Source: UM-FILTER-42-14 sp964586055 (GTDB lineage Bacteria; Patescibacteriota; Microgenomatia; UBA1400; PJMF01). Taken from it: a stretch of DNA of 28,720 bases. The stretch covers positions 1 through 28,720 of the forward strand of contig CAZPFX010000011.1 of the NCBI GenBank assembly GCA_964586055.1, read 5' to 3'. This document shows, one piece after another, positions 14,861 to 22,292 of this stretch. Each line of letters starts with the position of its first letter. Position 1 is the stretch's first letter. The notes under the pieces were generated by a model. That model saw only the letters and a list, made by a program, of their open reading frames with translations. It made no database searches and had not been told where the DNA came from. The position numbers and the translations under genes were made by a program.

Positions 14861-15802
14861 GTGCCAGATCATTTTGTTCTCATTGATAGCCACGCGCTAA
14901 TTTATCGTGCTTACCACGGTTTTCCAGCCCTAACTTCTCCAGAGGGGATGCTTATAAATGCTGTCTACGGCTACACACGCATTTTACTTAATGCTATCCG
15001 CGATCTAGAACCTACATATATAGTGGCCACTTTCGACCATAAAGGAAAAACTAAGCGCAAAGAAGAGTATGAGGCTTATAAAGCCAATCGAGAGGCTATG
15101 CCCGATGATCTTATTCCCCAAATTGCACTAGTAAAAGATGTCATTACGGCTCTCAATATTCCCCAGTTTTCTTTAGAAGGCTACGAAGCGGATGACCTGA
15201 TTGGCACGATTACCGCGCACATGGAAAAGGAACACCCGACAATTCACTCCAGCATTGTGACTGGAGATAAGGATATGTTTCAGCTTGTGACTGACAAAAC
15301 GCATGTTTGGTTGCCCGGCAGGGGAAGTAAAACTGATGATAAGGAATATGATCCTGACGCAGTTTTCCAGAAAATGGGAGTAACGGTTGATCAAATTGTA
15401 GATTTGAAGGCTTTGATGGGTGACGCCTCTGATAATATTCCTGGGGTTAAGGGAATTGGTAAAAAGACAGCCACAGCTTTACTTACCGCCCATGAAACTC
15501 TCGACGGGGTTTATAGACGACTTAATGAGCTTGAGGGAGGTGCTGCGCCGACAGCTGACGAAGTTATTAAAGGCGCAGTGAGAACAAGGCTTTTGGTTGA
15601 TAAAGAAAATGCTTATCTGAGCAAAAATTTGGCTACGATTGACAGGTCTGTGCCGATGGAATTTGCATTCGAGGACTGCAAAGTGACAGAGTACGATAAA
15701 GAAACTGCAAGTGAATTATTTGAAAAACTAGGTTTTAAGTCACTAAAAAACTCGCTACCACGTGATGATTTTGAGCTCGGTGTTCAGAAAGCATTATTCT
15801 AG
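14861..15802 (+). CDS. stand-alone 5'-3' exonuclease (PolA N-terminal domain type)
   Basis: This 313-residue protein matches only the 5' nuclease domain of DNA polymerase I. It has LIDSHALIYRAYHGFP with the first metal-binding Asp, VATFDHKGKTKRKEEYEAYKANR (helical arch entry), LEGYEADDLIGTI, IVTGDKDMFQLV, LKALMGDASDNIPGVKGIGKKTA (acidic and helix-hairpin-helix parts). These acidic residues hold the metals that cleave flaps and RNA primers in replication and repair. No polymerase domain follows: a stop codon abuts the next gene's ATG. Free-standing forms occur in several bacteria, where they complement a PolA lacking this domain. The GTG start is supported by the -10 spacing and by the MPDHFVLIDSHA N-terminus. 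Confidence 0.88.
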   Translation: MPDHFVLIDSHALIYRAYHGFPALTSPEGMLINAVYGYTRILLNAIRDLEPTYIVATFDHKGKTKRKEEYEAYKANREAMPDDLIPQIALVKDVITALNIPQFSLEGYEADDLIGTITAHMEKEHPTIHSSIVTGDKDMFQLVTDKTHVWLPGRGSKTDDKEYDPDAVFQKMGVTVDQIVDLKALMGDASDNIPGVKGIGKKTATALLTAHETLDGVYRRLNELEGGAAPTADEVIKGAVRTRLLVDKENAYLSKNLATIDRSVPMEFAFEDCKVTEYDKETASELFEKLGFKSLKNSLPRDDFELGVQKALF

Positions 15803-16906
15803 ATGAAAAATAAATCTCCCAAAATAGCTTTAGTTCACGATTATCTTCGCGAGTACGGTGGAGCGGAGAGAGTACTGGAGTCTTTGCACGCTATGTATCC
15901 GAAGGCTCCGGTTTATACAGCTTTTGTAGATGAAAAGGCCATGGGCATTCACTGGTCAAAATTCGCTGATTGGGATATTCGCACAACTTGGATTACCAAA
16001 ATTCCTTTTTACAAAAAACTACACTCGCCACTGAGAATATTTGCTCCACAATATTTTAGTGCTCTCGATTTGTCAGAATTTGACATCGTGATTTCCTCGT
16101 CTAATGCGTATTTTTCCAAAGCAGTGATAGTTCCAAATGGGGTTCAGTACTGTTTCTGCCACACACCAGCGCGCTCACTTTATGGTTATGAGACTATGAG
16201 CGACTGGAAGAAAAATCCCTTCATTAGATTGGCTGGGACTTTAATTAATCATTACTTGCGGATTATTGATTTTGAGGTTGCTCAGAAGGTTGACTATTTC
16301 ATCGCAAATTCAGAGGAAACTGCTAGAAGAATAAAGAAATTTTACCGTCGTGACTCAGTAGTAATCAATCCTCCAGTCCGGATTCCGATTCAGCCACCAG
16401 TGAGCAAGGTTGAGAAAAAATATTTTCTTTACGCAAGTCGCTTGACCTTTTCAAAACATCCAGATCTAGCTGTTTCAGTTTGTACTAAACTTAATTTGCC
16501 ACTCAAGGTTGTTGGCGAGGGAAAGATGCTGCCGCGACTTAAAAAAATAGCGGGACCAACGATAGAATTCATCGGTTCTGTGGATGACCAGCAGTTATCA
16601 GATCTCTACTCCGGAGCAAAATCATTGCTCTATCCAGTTAAGAACGAAGACTTTGGGATGGTGCCGATAGAGGCTATGGGCCATGGTTTGCCCGTTATCG
16701 CTCATCGTTCCGGTGGTCCTTGTGAGACCATTGTTGACGGAGAGACAGGAGTTTTGTTTGATGAACTATCAGTGTCCGGTCTTGAAAAAGCTCTTAAAAT
16801 TGCCACCAAGAAAAAATTCGATCAAGCCAAAATTTATAGACATGCGAAGCAATACTCAGAGGCTGTCTTTGTAGAAAAAATAAGAAATCTTGTTACTGAG
16901 AAATAG
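15803..16906 (+). CDS. GT4-family glycosyltransferase
   Basis: This 367-residue GT-B enzyme should transfer a sugar from a nucleotide-sugar donor at the membrane. The acceptor-domain opening is IALVHDYLREYGGAERVLESL. The donor domain has FLYASRLTFSKHPDLAV, VVGEGKMLPRLKKIA and the retaining E-x7-E motif in EDFGMVPIEAMGHGLPVIAHRSGGPCETI. Donor and acceptor cannot be told; WbaZ-like mannosyltransferases have a similar N-terminus. Its ATG directly follows the stop of the exonuclease gene (0 bp), so it must depend on that transcript. Its last 14 bp overlap the convergent hydrolase gene. Confidence 0.85.
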   Translation: MKNKSPKIALVHDYLREYGGAERVLESLHAMYPKAPVYTAFVDEKAMGIHWSKFADWDIRTTWITKIPFYKKLHSPLRIFAPQYFSALDLSEFDIVISSSNAYFSKAVIVPNGVQYCFCHTPARSLYGYETMSDWKKNPFIRLAGTLINHYLRIIDFEVAQKVDYFIANSEETARRIKKFYRRDSVVINPPVRIPIQPPVSKVEKKYFLYASRLTFSKHPDLAVSVCTKLNLPLKVVGEGKMLPRLKKIAGPTIEFIGSVDDQQLSDLYSGAKSLLYPVKNEDFGMVPIEAMGHGLPVIAHRSGGPCETIVDGETGVLFDELSVSGLEKALKIATKKKFDQAKIYRHAKQYSEAVFVEKIRNLVTEK

Positions 16907-18302
16907 TGACTTTAACGACATCAAGTGGTCCCATCGGGACAATAATTTGGGCAGGAATGCCCTCGGTGACATTAAGAACTTCCGTGACGTCTTTTTTTGC
17001 AAGATAGTCTTTTTTGACAGTGTATTTTCCGATCGGCAAATTATCGAAAGTGATGGGGACTTGCTCAGCATTACGACCGCTACTATCGAAATTAGAGAGC
17101 AAGACTTCAAAAGCGCCATCTTCAGTTTTAGCAGCGAGAGCTTTGACATAAGTACCGCGACCAAGAATCTGAATTCGTTGAACTCCAATTGAATCAAGAA
17201 GTTGTAGGGCGCGATAGCGAGGCTTGGGCTTAGAGCCAAAATCACGGTGGGTAAGTAATCCCCAGCGTCCCCAATATTCTTGTCCGGCTGGGTCCTTGCC
17301 ATCTTGTATCTCAAAAACAAATGCGCGCTCGACTACGCCAACCATCTCAATTGCCGCGGCTACCGTGTGAGCTGCGCCATAGGCGCCATCGTATCCAGCA
17401 TTATTTTCACTATCATGGCCCCACTCAGTGATATGGAACTCGATAGTTGGTTCTAGTTGTGGATATTGGGTCACCCACTGCCGAATGTCATAAATATCTT
17501 GTCTGAACTGAGTCACATTAGTGCTGTATCTATGCCAGGAAATGAAGTCGAGACGGACTTTATTCTTAACTGCATAGTTGGCTAGGGCATCAAACCAATT
17601 TTTATAAAAGCCAGTTGTAGCTGGTCCGCCAATCTTAAACGGTTGAACGCCCCGCGCTTGGTTGGCGCCTGCCGCAGCATATGCATAAAGTTTCAGATAA
17701 CTTTTATTTCCGTAATACATCCAGGAGCCAAAGAGATCGGGTTCGTTCCAAACTTCGTAGTAAACATCGCGAATTCCACGAGTGCCGGAGATATGCTCGA
17801 TCGTTTTTTGGGTCATCAGTTGCCAATCCTCATATCTAGCTGGCTGACCAACAATGTCGCCATCACTTACATTTGGAGATAGATAAGAAAGAGCTATATA
17901 TGGTTTTGCGCCAGTAGCGGCTATGTCGTCTAGCAATACATCGAGCTTGCTAAAATCAAAGGTCAAATTTCCTGGCGTGCCTTGAGCAATATCATAAAAG
18001 TCATACAGATGATCGATACGAATATACTCTGGATGTAGAGCAGCGACTGCGCCACTGATTGGTTTAATATCCCAGCTAGATTCTTCGCCTCCTTGGGCTA
18101 AGTTCCGCCATGGCCTAGGCATTGGGCCAAGCACCGATTGGGTGTCGACTACGATATTGGCTGGTTCTGGGTTAGAGGCAAAGCTTAAAAATTGCCGAAC
18201 AATGGGTAGTTGAGTCACAGTCACGAGAGTGACAACGAGTAATAAAACAAGACTAATTATTTGAAGTACAGATGGTCTTTTCTTGGGTAATTTTCGTGCC
18301 AC
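16893..18302 (-). CDS. membrane-anchored GH39-like glycoside hydrolase
   Basis: From GTG 18302 the protein has 469 residues. A basic tip ARKLPKKRPS and one membrane span (about 12-32) place a TIM-barrel domain outside the cell. The acid/base glutamate lies in YYEVWNEPDLFG (E187) and the nucleophile in IEFHITEWGHD (E293). Their order and spacing fit clan A enzymes, closest in feel to GH39 (beta-xylosidase / alpha-iduronidase). A C-terminal beta domain follows (about 380-469). It probably trims glycans at the cell surface; the sugar is not known. GTG 18302 lies 5 bases after an extended -10 (TGATACTAT), so it is preferred to GTG 18317. Confidence 0.8.
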   Translation of the reverse strand: MARKLPKKRPSVLQIISLVLLLVVTLVTVTQLPIVRQFLSFASNPEPANIVVDTQSVLGPMPRPWRNLAQGGEESSWDIKPISGAVAALHPEYIRIDHLYDFYDIAQGTPGNLTFDFSKLDVLLDDIAATGAKPYIALSYLSPNVSDGDIVGQPARYEDWQLMTQKTIEHISGTRGIRDVYYEVWNEPDLFGSWMYYGNKSYLKLYAYAAAGANQARGVQPFKIGGPATTGFYKNWFDALANYAVKNKVRLDFISWHRYSTNVTQFRQDIYDIRQWVTQYPQLEPTIEFHITEWGHDSENNAGYDGAYGAAHTVAAAIEMVGVVERAFVFEIQDGKDPAGQEYWGRWGLLTHRDFGSKPKPRYRALQLLDSIGVQRIQILGRGTYVKALAAKTEDGAFEVLLSNFDSSGRNAEQVPITFDNLPIGKYTVKKDYLAKKDVTEVLNVTEGIPAQIIVPMGPLDVVKVTISQ

Positions 18303-18307
18303 AACTA

Positions 18308-18316
18308 ATAGTATCA
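18308..18316 (-). promoter_or_regulatory. extended -10 promoter of the GH39-like gene
   Basis: Minus-strand TGATACTAT, with hexamer TACTAT at 18313-18308 and 5 bases to GTG 18302, again predicts a leaderless or nearly leaderless mRNA. It lies back-to-back with the hrcA control region starting at 18330. Confidence 0.4.
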
Positions 18317-18338
18317 CAGGCTTTGTGTGTTTAACTTT

Positions 18339-18365
18339 TTAGCAGAGCTGGTAGAATACTGCTAG
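18339..18365. promoter_or_regulatory. CIRCE-type HrcA operator before hrcA
   Basis: TTAGCAGAG-N9-TACTGCTAG has the CIRCE geometry (9-9-9), with the inner TAGCAG/CTGCTA arms intact and the outer bases imperfect. It covers a likely -10, TAGAAT (18352-18357), which has a weak TTTAAC -35 16 bp upstream. HrcA bound here would block its own transcription. Confidence 0.7.
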
Positions 18366-18387
18366 TTGTAGTACAGTAACCTTACAT

Positions 18388-19110
18388 ATGATTGATCTTA
18401 CCGCTCGTCAAATCCAAATTTTACGTGCCATCATCCAAGAATTTATTGAGACCGCCGAGCCAGTTGGCTCAGATACTATTGATCGTAAGTATAGTATCGG
18501 TGTCTCGCCAGCAACGATTAGAAATGAAATGTCGCAGCTCGACAAGCAGGGATATCTTAAAAAGGCTCACTCGAGCGCCGGAAGAATTCCGACTTCTATA
18601 GCCATGAAACTTTATGTTAATGAGCTGATGAGAGAGAAGGAATTAACCGTCGCCGATGAGGTTTCGGCCAAAGAAAAAGTTTGGGACTCGAGAAAAGTTC
18701 CGAATGATCTATATGTAGAGATTGCCAAGGTTCTAGCTGAAAAGTCGCAGGCTCTTGGTTTGGCGATGATCGATCAAAAAAGACTTTATCACGCAGGCTA
18801 TGCGAATCTACTTCAAATGCCAGAGTTTTATGATATTAAAGTTATGAGAAATGTTTTGAGACTTATTGAGGAAGTGTCGCTTCTCTCAGAGGTTTTTGCC
18901 TCTAATAGAAGTGATAATCTCATTCATGTTGTCTACGGTCAGGAGCTCGGCAACAAAGATTTTGAAAATTTGGGAGTTATTCATACTGCTTTCCAAGTTG
19001 GAGATCTCCAGTGTGAATTAGCCGTAATTGGTTCGAGTAGATTTGACTATCCGTACATTATCCCCATGATGAAATATATGAGGGGCCTCATCCAAGATAT
19101 GGCTGAATAA
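18388..19110 (+). CDS. hrcA: heat-shock repressor HrcA, short form
   Basis: This is the repressor of chaperone genes, acting at CIRCE operators. The N-terminal winged helix is plain: LTARQIQILRAIIQEFIETAEPVGSDTI, then YSIGVSPATIRNEMSQLDKQGYLKKAHSSAGRIPT (to about residue 70), the signature region of HrcA. The remaining 170 residues are far shorter than the usual GAF-like plus dimerising insert (canonical HrcA is about 340). This compact form is, to my knowledge, common in Patescibacteria. Three operators with the matching half-site are in the window, including one at its own promoter. grpE follows after 5 bp, so they form one transcript. Confidence 0.92.
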   Translation: MIDLTARQIQILRAIIQEFIETAEPVGSDTIDRKYSIGVSPATIRNEMSQLDKQGYLKKAHSSAGRIPTSIAMKLYVNELMREKELTVADEVSAKEKVWDSRKVPNDLYVEIAKVLAEKSQALGLAMIDQKRLYHAGYANLLQMPEFYDIKVMRNVLRLIEEVSLLSEVFASNRSDNLIHVVYGQELGNKDFENLGVIHTAFQVGDLQCELAVIGSSRFDYPYIIPMMKYMRGLIQDMAE

Positions 19111-19115
19111 TTCTT

Positions 19116-19571
19116 ATGAAAAAACAAAAGTCACAATCACCAGTTGACTCGCTCGAAGAGCGCATCGCAGAGCTTGAAAATCAAATTGAAGCTTTGACGG
19201 AACGAGAGCGTAGGGCTCAAGCTGATTATGCAAATGTACTCAGAAGAACAAAAGAAGAGCGCTCTAACCTAGTAAAGCTCGCGACCATTGACATCGTCAC
19301 AGACTTACTTGAGTCATTCGAACACCTTTCTCTTGCTGCAGAGCAGTTAGATGATGCTGGTCTGAAAATGATTGTTTCGAAACTTTGGCAAACTTTAAAT
19401 TCTCATGGCTTAGAAGAGATTCAAGTTTTGGGAAAACCATTTGATCCTTCCACAATGGAGGCAGTGGCTCCAGCAGATGAAGCGAACAAGGATGCGGTAG
19501 TGACAAAAATTGTTCGTAGAGGTTACAGCCTAAATGGCAAAGTAATTCAATTCGCCAAAGTTAGTATTTAG
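19116..19571 (+). CDS. grpE: nucleotide exchange factor GrpE
   Basis: This 151-residue co-chaperone releases ADP from DnaK. An N-terminal coiled coil (residues 10-55, EERIAELENQIEALTERERRAQADYANVLRRTKEER) is followed by the family core TDLLESFEHLSLA, then the beta-domain stretch GLEEIQVLGKPFDPSTMEAVAPA and a final strand pair. It is somewhat shorter than E. coli GrpE because of a short N-terminal tail. It starts 5 bp after hrcA. Its stop codon lies inside the operator that controls dnaK, so dnaK has both read-through and its own promoter. Confidence 0.93.
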   Translation: MKKQKSQSPVDSLEERIAELENQIEALTERERRAQADYANVLRRTKEERSNLVKLATIDIVTDLLESFEHLSLAAEQLDDAGLKMIVSKLWQTLNSHGLEEIQVLGKPFDPSTMEAVAPADEANKDAVVTKIVRRGYSLNGKVIQFAKVSI

Positions 19572-19594
19572 CAGTCTATTTACAAGACTGCTAA
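19568..19594. promoter_or_regulatory. CIRCE-type HrcA operator before dnaK
   Basis: TTAGCAGTC-N9-GACTGCTAA, a perfect 9-bp inverted repeat with the 9-bp spacer of CIRCE. Classical CIRCE is TTAGCACTC-N9-GAGTGCTAA; here position 7 and its mate are swapped. The spacer contains the dnaK -35, so binding would exclude RNA polymerase. Confidence 0.9.
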
Positions 19595-19607
19595 TATGCA
19601 GTATAGT
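19579..19607 (+). promoter_or_regulatory. dnaK promoter
   Basis: TTTACA (19579-19584), 17 bp, TATAGT (19602-19607). The start is near 19614, with a 16-base leader holding AAGGA five bases before the dnaK ATG. The -35 lies wholly within the CIRCE spacer. Confidence 0.7.
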
Positions 19608-19629
19608 AGCCTAAGTTTGAAAGGAATAC

Positions 19630-21579
19630 ATGACAGACAAAGCAAAAAAATCAACTGAAAAAACCGGTAGAATTATCGGAATTGACCTTGGAACCACTAA
19701 TTCTGCAGTAGCAGTTATGGAGGGTGGAGCCGCGAAAATTATTCCAACTGCTGAGGGCCGAAACACTTATCCTTCGATTGTGGCTTACAAAAAAGGTGAT
19801 GCTTCGGTTGGAGATATTGCGAAGCGTCAGATGGTCATGAATCCAACCACAACCGTGAACTCGGTGAAGCGATTCATGGGTAGAAAGCTTTCAAATAAAG
19901 CTGTTAAAGAAGCAATTAAGCACGTTTCATATGATGTTGTTGAGGGTAAAGATGGTATGGCAGTCGTTAATATTGACGGCAAGAAATATTCTCCACAAGA
20001 AGTTTCAGCAAAAATTCTCGCCAAGGCCAAGGCAGACGCGGAAGCTTATTTGGGTGAGGAAGTCAGCCGCGCAGTTATTACTGTTCCAGCGTATTTTGAT
20101 GATTCACAGAGGCAGGCTACGAAGCAAGCTGGCGAGATCGCTGGATTGACTGTCGAGCGCATTGTGAATGAACCAACCGCTGCTGCTCTAGCATATGGCC
20201 TTGATAAAAAAGGTAATCAGACTATCGCAGTTTATGATCTTGGAGGTGGTACCTTTGATATTTCCATTCTTGAAATTGGCGATGGTGTCTTTGAGGTTAA
20301 ATCGACCAATGGGGACACTTTCCTTGGAGGAGATGATTTTGACCACAAAATTATTGAGTGGATTATTGCTGAGTTCAAAAAAGAGAATGGCAAAGATCTC
20401 TCGAAAGATCCACAGGCATTGCAACGTGTTAAAGATGCGGCTGAAAAAGCTAAGATTGAGTTATCGAGTGCGCAATCAACTGATATTAATCAACCTTTCA
20501 TTACCCAAGGTGATGAATCCCAACCGCTGCATTTGACTCTGACTTTGACACGATCCAAGCTTGAAGAGCTGGTCGATGATCTTATCCAAAAATCTTTTGA
20601 GCCTGTGAAAAAAGCTCTCAGCGACGCCAAAATGAAGCCATCAGACATAGATGACATTGTCTTGGTTGGTGGTATGACTCGCATGCCTAAGGTAGTTGCA
20701 GAAGTGAAAAAGTTCTTTGGCAAGGAGCCTAAGAAAGGTGTCAATCCAGACGAAGTAGTCGCCCTTGGCGCTGCTATCCAAGCAGGAGTGATTGGCGGCG
20801 ACGTCTCGGATGTTGTCCTTCTTGATGTCACACCATTGACTCTTGGACTTGAAACTCTTGGAGGCGTTCGTACGGCATTGATAGAGAGAAACACCACCGT
20901 TCCAACCAGCAAGTCACAAATTTTTTCTACTGCAGCCGATAATCAGACACAAGTCGAGATTAATGTTTTGCAGGGCGAAAGAGAAATGGCCGCTGATAAT
21001 AAAACGCTTGGACGCTTTGTTCTGGATGGAATTCCGCCAGCCATGCGTGGCACTCCACAAATTGAGGTTACCTTTGACATTGATTCCAATGGAATCCTGC
21101 ACGTAACTGCAAAGGACAAGAATACTGGCAAAGAACAGAAAATTTCGATTCAGAATTCGACCAACTTATCAGATGAGGAAGTTGAGAAAATGAAGGCGGA
21201 TGCTGAGCAACATGCTGAGGAAGATAAAGCCAAGCGTGAGTTGATTGAGACTAAAAATCAGGCGCGCGGCGTTGCTTTCGAAATCGAAAAACAAATAAAA
21301 GAATACGGCGATAAGCTTGAAGCAAAAGATAAGGAAGAGATCGAGACTGATGTCCAGAAGCTCAAAGAGTTGGCAGAAAAAGATGATGTCACTAAAGAGG
21401 AGCTAGAAAAAGCTATCGAGGCTACTTTTAAGTCAGCTCAGAAAATTGGCGAAGTCATGCAGAAAGCTCAGTCAGAGACAGCTGCTCCAGATGGAGAGAA
21501 GTCTGAAAAGAGCGATGGCGAAAAAGCTAAGAGCTCTGAAAAGCCAGAAGCAGAAGAAGGTGAAGTGGTCAACGAATAA
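19630..21579 (+). CDS. dnaK: molecular chaperone DnaK (Hsp70)
   Basis: This 649-residue Hsp70 folds and protects proteins with DnaJ and GrpE. The ATPase domain shows IGIDLGTTNSAVAVMEGG (from about residue 15), VYDLGGGTFDISILE and VLVGGMTRMPKV. The linker VVLLDVTPLTLGLETLGG leads to the substrate-binding domain, followed by a helical lid and a charged tail ending EEGEVVNE. Length and motifs are normal. It has its own CIRCE-controlled promoter and a Shine-Dalgarno (AAGGA), unlike many genes in this window. The next gene begins 5 bp downstream, so a glycosyltransferase rides on the heat-shock transcript. Confidence 0.97.
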   Translation: MTDKAKKSTEKTGRIIGIDLGTTNSAVAVMEGGAAKIIPTAEGRNTYPSIVAYKKGDASVGDIAKRQMVMNPTTTVNSVKRFMGRKLSNKAVKEAIKHVSYDVVEGKDGMAVVNIDGKKYSPQEVSAKILAKAKADAEAYLGEEVSRAVITVPAYFDDSQRQATKQAGEIAGLTVERIVNEPTAAALAYGLDKKGNQTIAVYDLGGGTFDISILEIGDGVFEVKSTNGDTFLGGDDFDHKIIEWIIAEFKKENGKDLSKDPQALQRVKDAAEKAKIELSSAQSTDINQPFITQGDESQPLHLTLTLTRSKLEELVDDLIQKSFEPVKKALSDAKMKPSDIDDIVLVGGMTRMPKVVAEVKKFFGKEPKKGVNPDEVVALGAAIQAGVIGGDVSDVVLLDVTPLTLGLETLGGVRTALIERNTTVPTSKSQIFSTAADNQTQVEINVLQGEREMAADNKTLGRFVLDGIPPAMRGTPQIEVTFDIDSNGILHVTAKDKNTGKEQKISIQNSTNLSDEEVEKMKADAEQHAEEDKAKRELIETKNQARGVAFEIEKQIKEYGDKLEAKDKEEIETDVQKLKELAEKDDVTKEELEKAIEATFKSAQKIGEVMQKAQSETAAPDGEKSEKSDGEKAKSSEKPEAEEGEVVNE

Positions 21580-21584
21580 CATTT

Positions 21585-22268
21585 ATGACCAATCCTTCCC
21601 TCTCTGTTATCGTCCCAGTTTACAACGAAGAGAACACCGTCGCTTCAGTCCTAAAAAGACTGGCGGCGGTTTCTGCAGTTACTGAGATTATTGTTGTCGA
21701 CGATGGTTCTGTCGATAAATCTGTTAAGGAATGCAAAAAAGTTGGCAGCAAAAAAATACGAGTTTTCTCCAAAAAAAATGGTGGCAAAGGTAGTGCAGTG
21801 CGCTTTGGTTTAGCAAAGGCAAAGGGGAAATACGTTCTCATTCAGGATGCTGATCTCGAGTATGATCCAGACGATATTGCCGCTCTTTTAGAGCCAGTTG
21901 CTAAGGGTAGAGTTGAGATCGTTTATGGCTCCCGCTTTCTTGGTCCACATATGAATTTGTTGTTTTGGCATCGATTGGGAAATACTTTCCTTAACTTCTT
22001 AGTCAATATCTTGTACAACACCACACTTTCAGACATGGAGACATGTTATAAATTGTTGCCTCGCAAAGTTTTCTTAGATCTTGATCTTCAGGCAAATAAT
22101 TTCGATATAGAGCCAGAAATTACCTGTAAGCTCTTGAAAAAAGGTTATAAAATTTTCGAAGTTCCCATCAGTTATGTAGGCCGAGATTTTTCTGAGGGTA
22201 AAAAAATAACCTGGAGAGATGGTATTGGTGCGGTTTTTACCATCGTTGGTCTGCGGCTAGCTCCTTAG
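21585..22268 (+). CDS. GT2-family glycosyltransferase (dolichyl-phosphate mannose synthase-like)
   Basis: This 227-residue GT-A enzyme has LSVIVPVYNEENTVASVLKRL, EIIVVDDGSVD (donor-binding Asp), KGSAVRFGLAKAKGKYVLIQDADLEYDP (DAD metal site) and VYGSRFLGPHMNLLFWHRLGN. This is the DPM1/polyprenyl-phosphate sugar synthase pattern. It lacks C-terminal membrane spans, so it is the soluble or peripheral type. The likely product is a lipid-linked monosaccharide used by membrane glycosyltransferases; the YfhO-like gene that follows could be a user. It starts 5 bp after dnaK without a visible promoter. Confidence 0.88.
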   Translation: MTNPSLSVIVPVYNEENTVASVLKRLAAVSAVTEIIVVDDGSVDKSVKECKKVGSKKIRVFSKKNGGKGSAVRFGLAKAKGKYVLIQDADLEYDPDDIAALLEPVAKGRVEIVYGSRFLGPHMNLLFWHRLGNTFLNFLVNILYNTTLSDMETCYKLLPRKVFLDLDLQANNFDIEPEITCKLLKKGYKIFEVPISYVGRDFSEGKKITWRDGIGAVFTIVGLRLAP

Positions 22269-22280
22269 GCTTGCTATCGC

Positions 22281-22286
22281 TACAAT
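22281..22286 (+). promoter_or_regulatory. -10 box of the YfhO-like gene
   Basis: TACAAT ends exactly six bases before the GTG at 22293, the same geometry as trpS and the exonuclease gene. The -35 is not recognisable, so this rests on position and on repetition of the pattern. Confidence 0.4.
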
Positions 22287-22292
22287 AGCCCC

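Noticed and set aside
20490..20912. A 140-codon open frame antisense to dnaK
   Set aside because: Long antisense frames opposite dnaK are a codon-usage artefact; no start signal and low-complexity Ser/Thr-rich translation.
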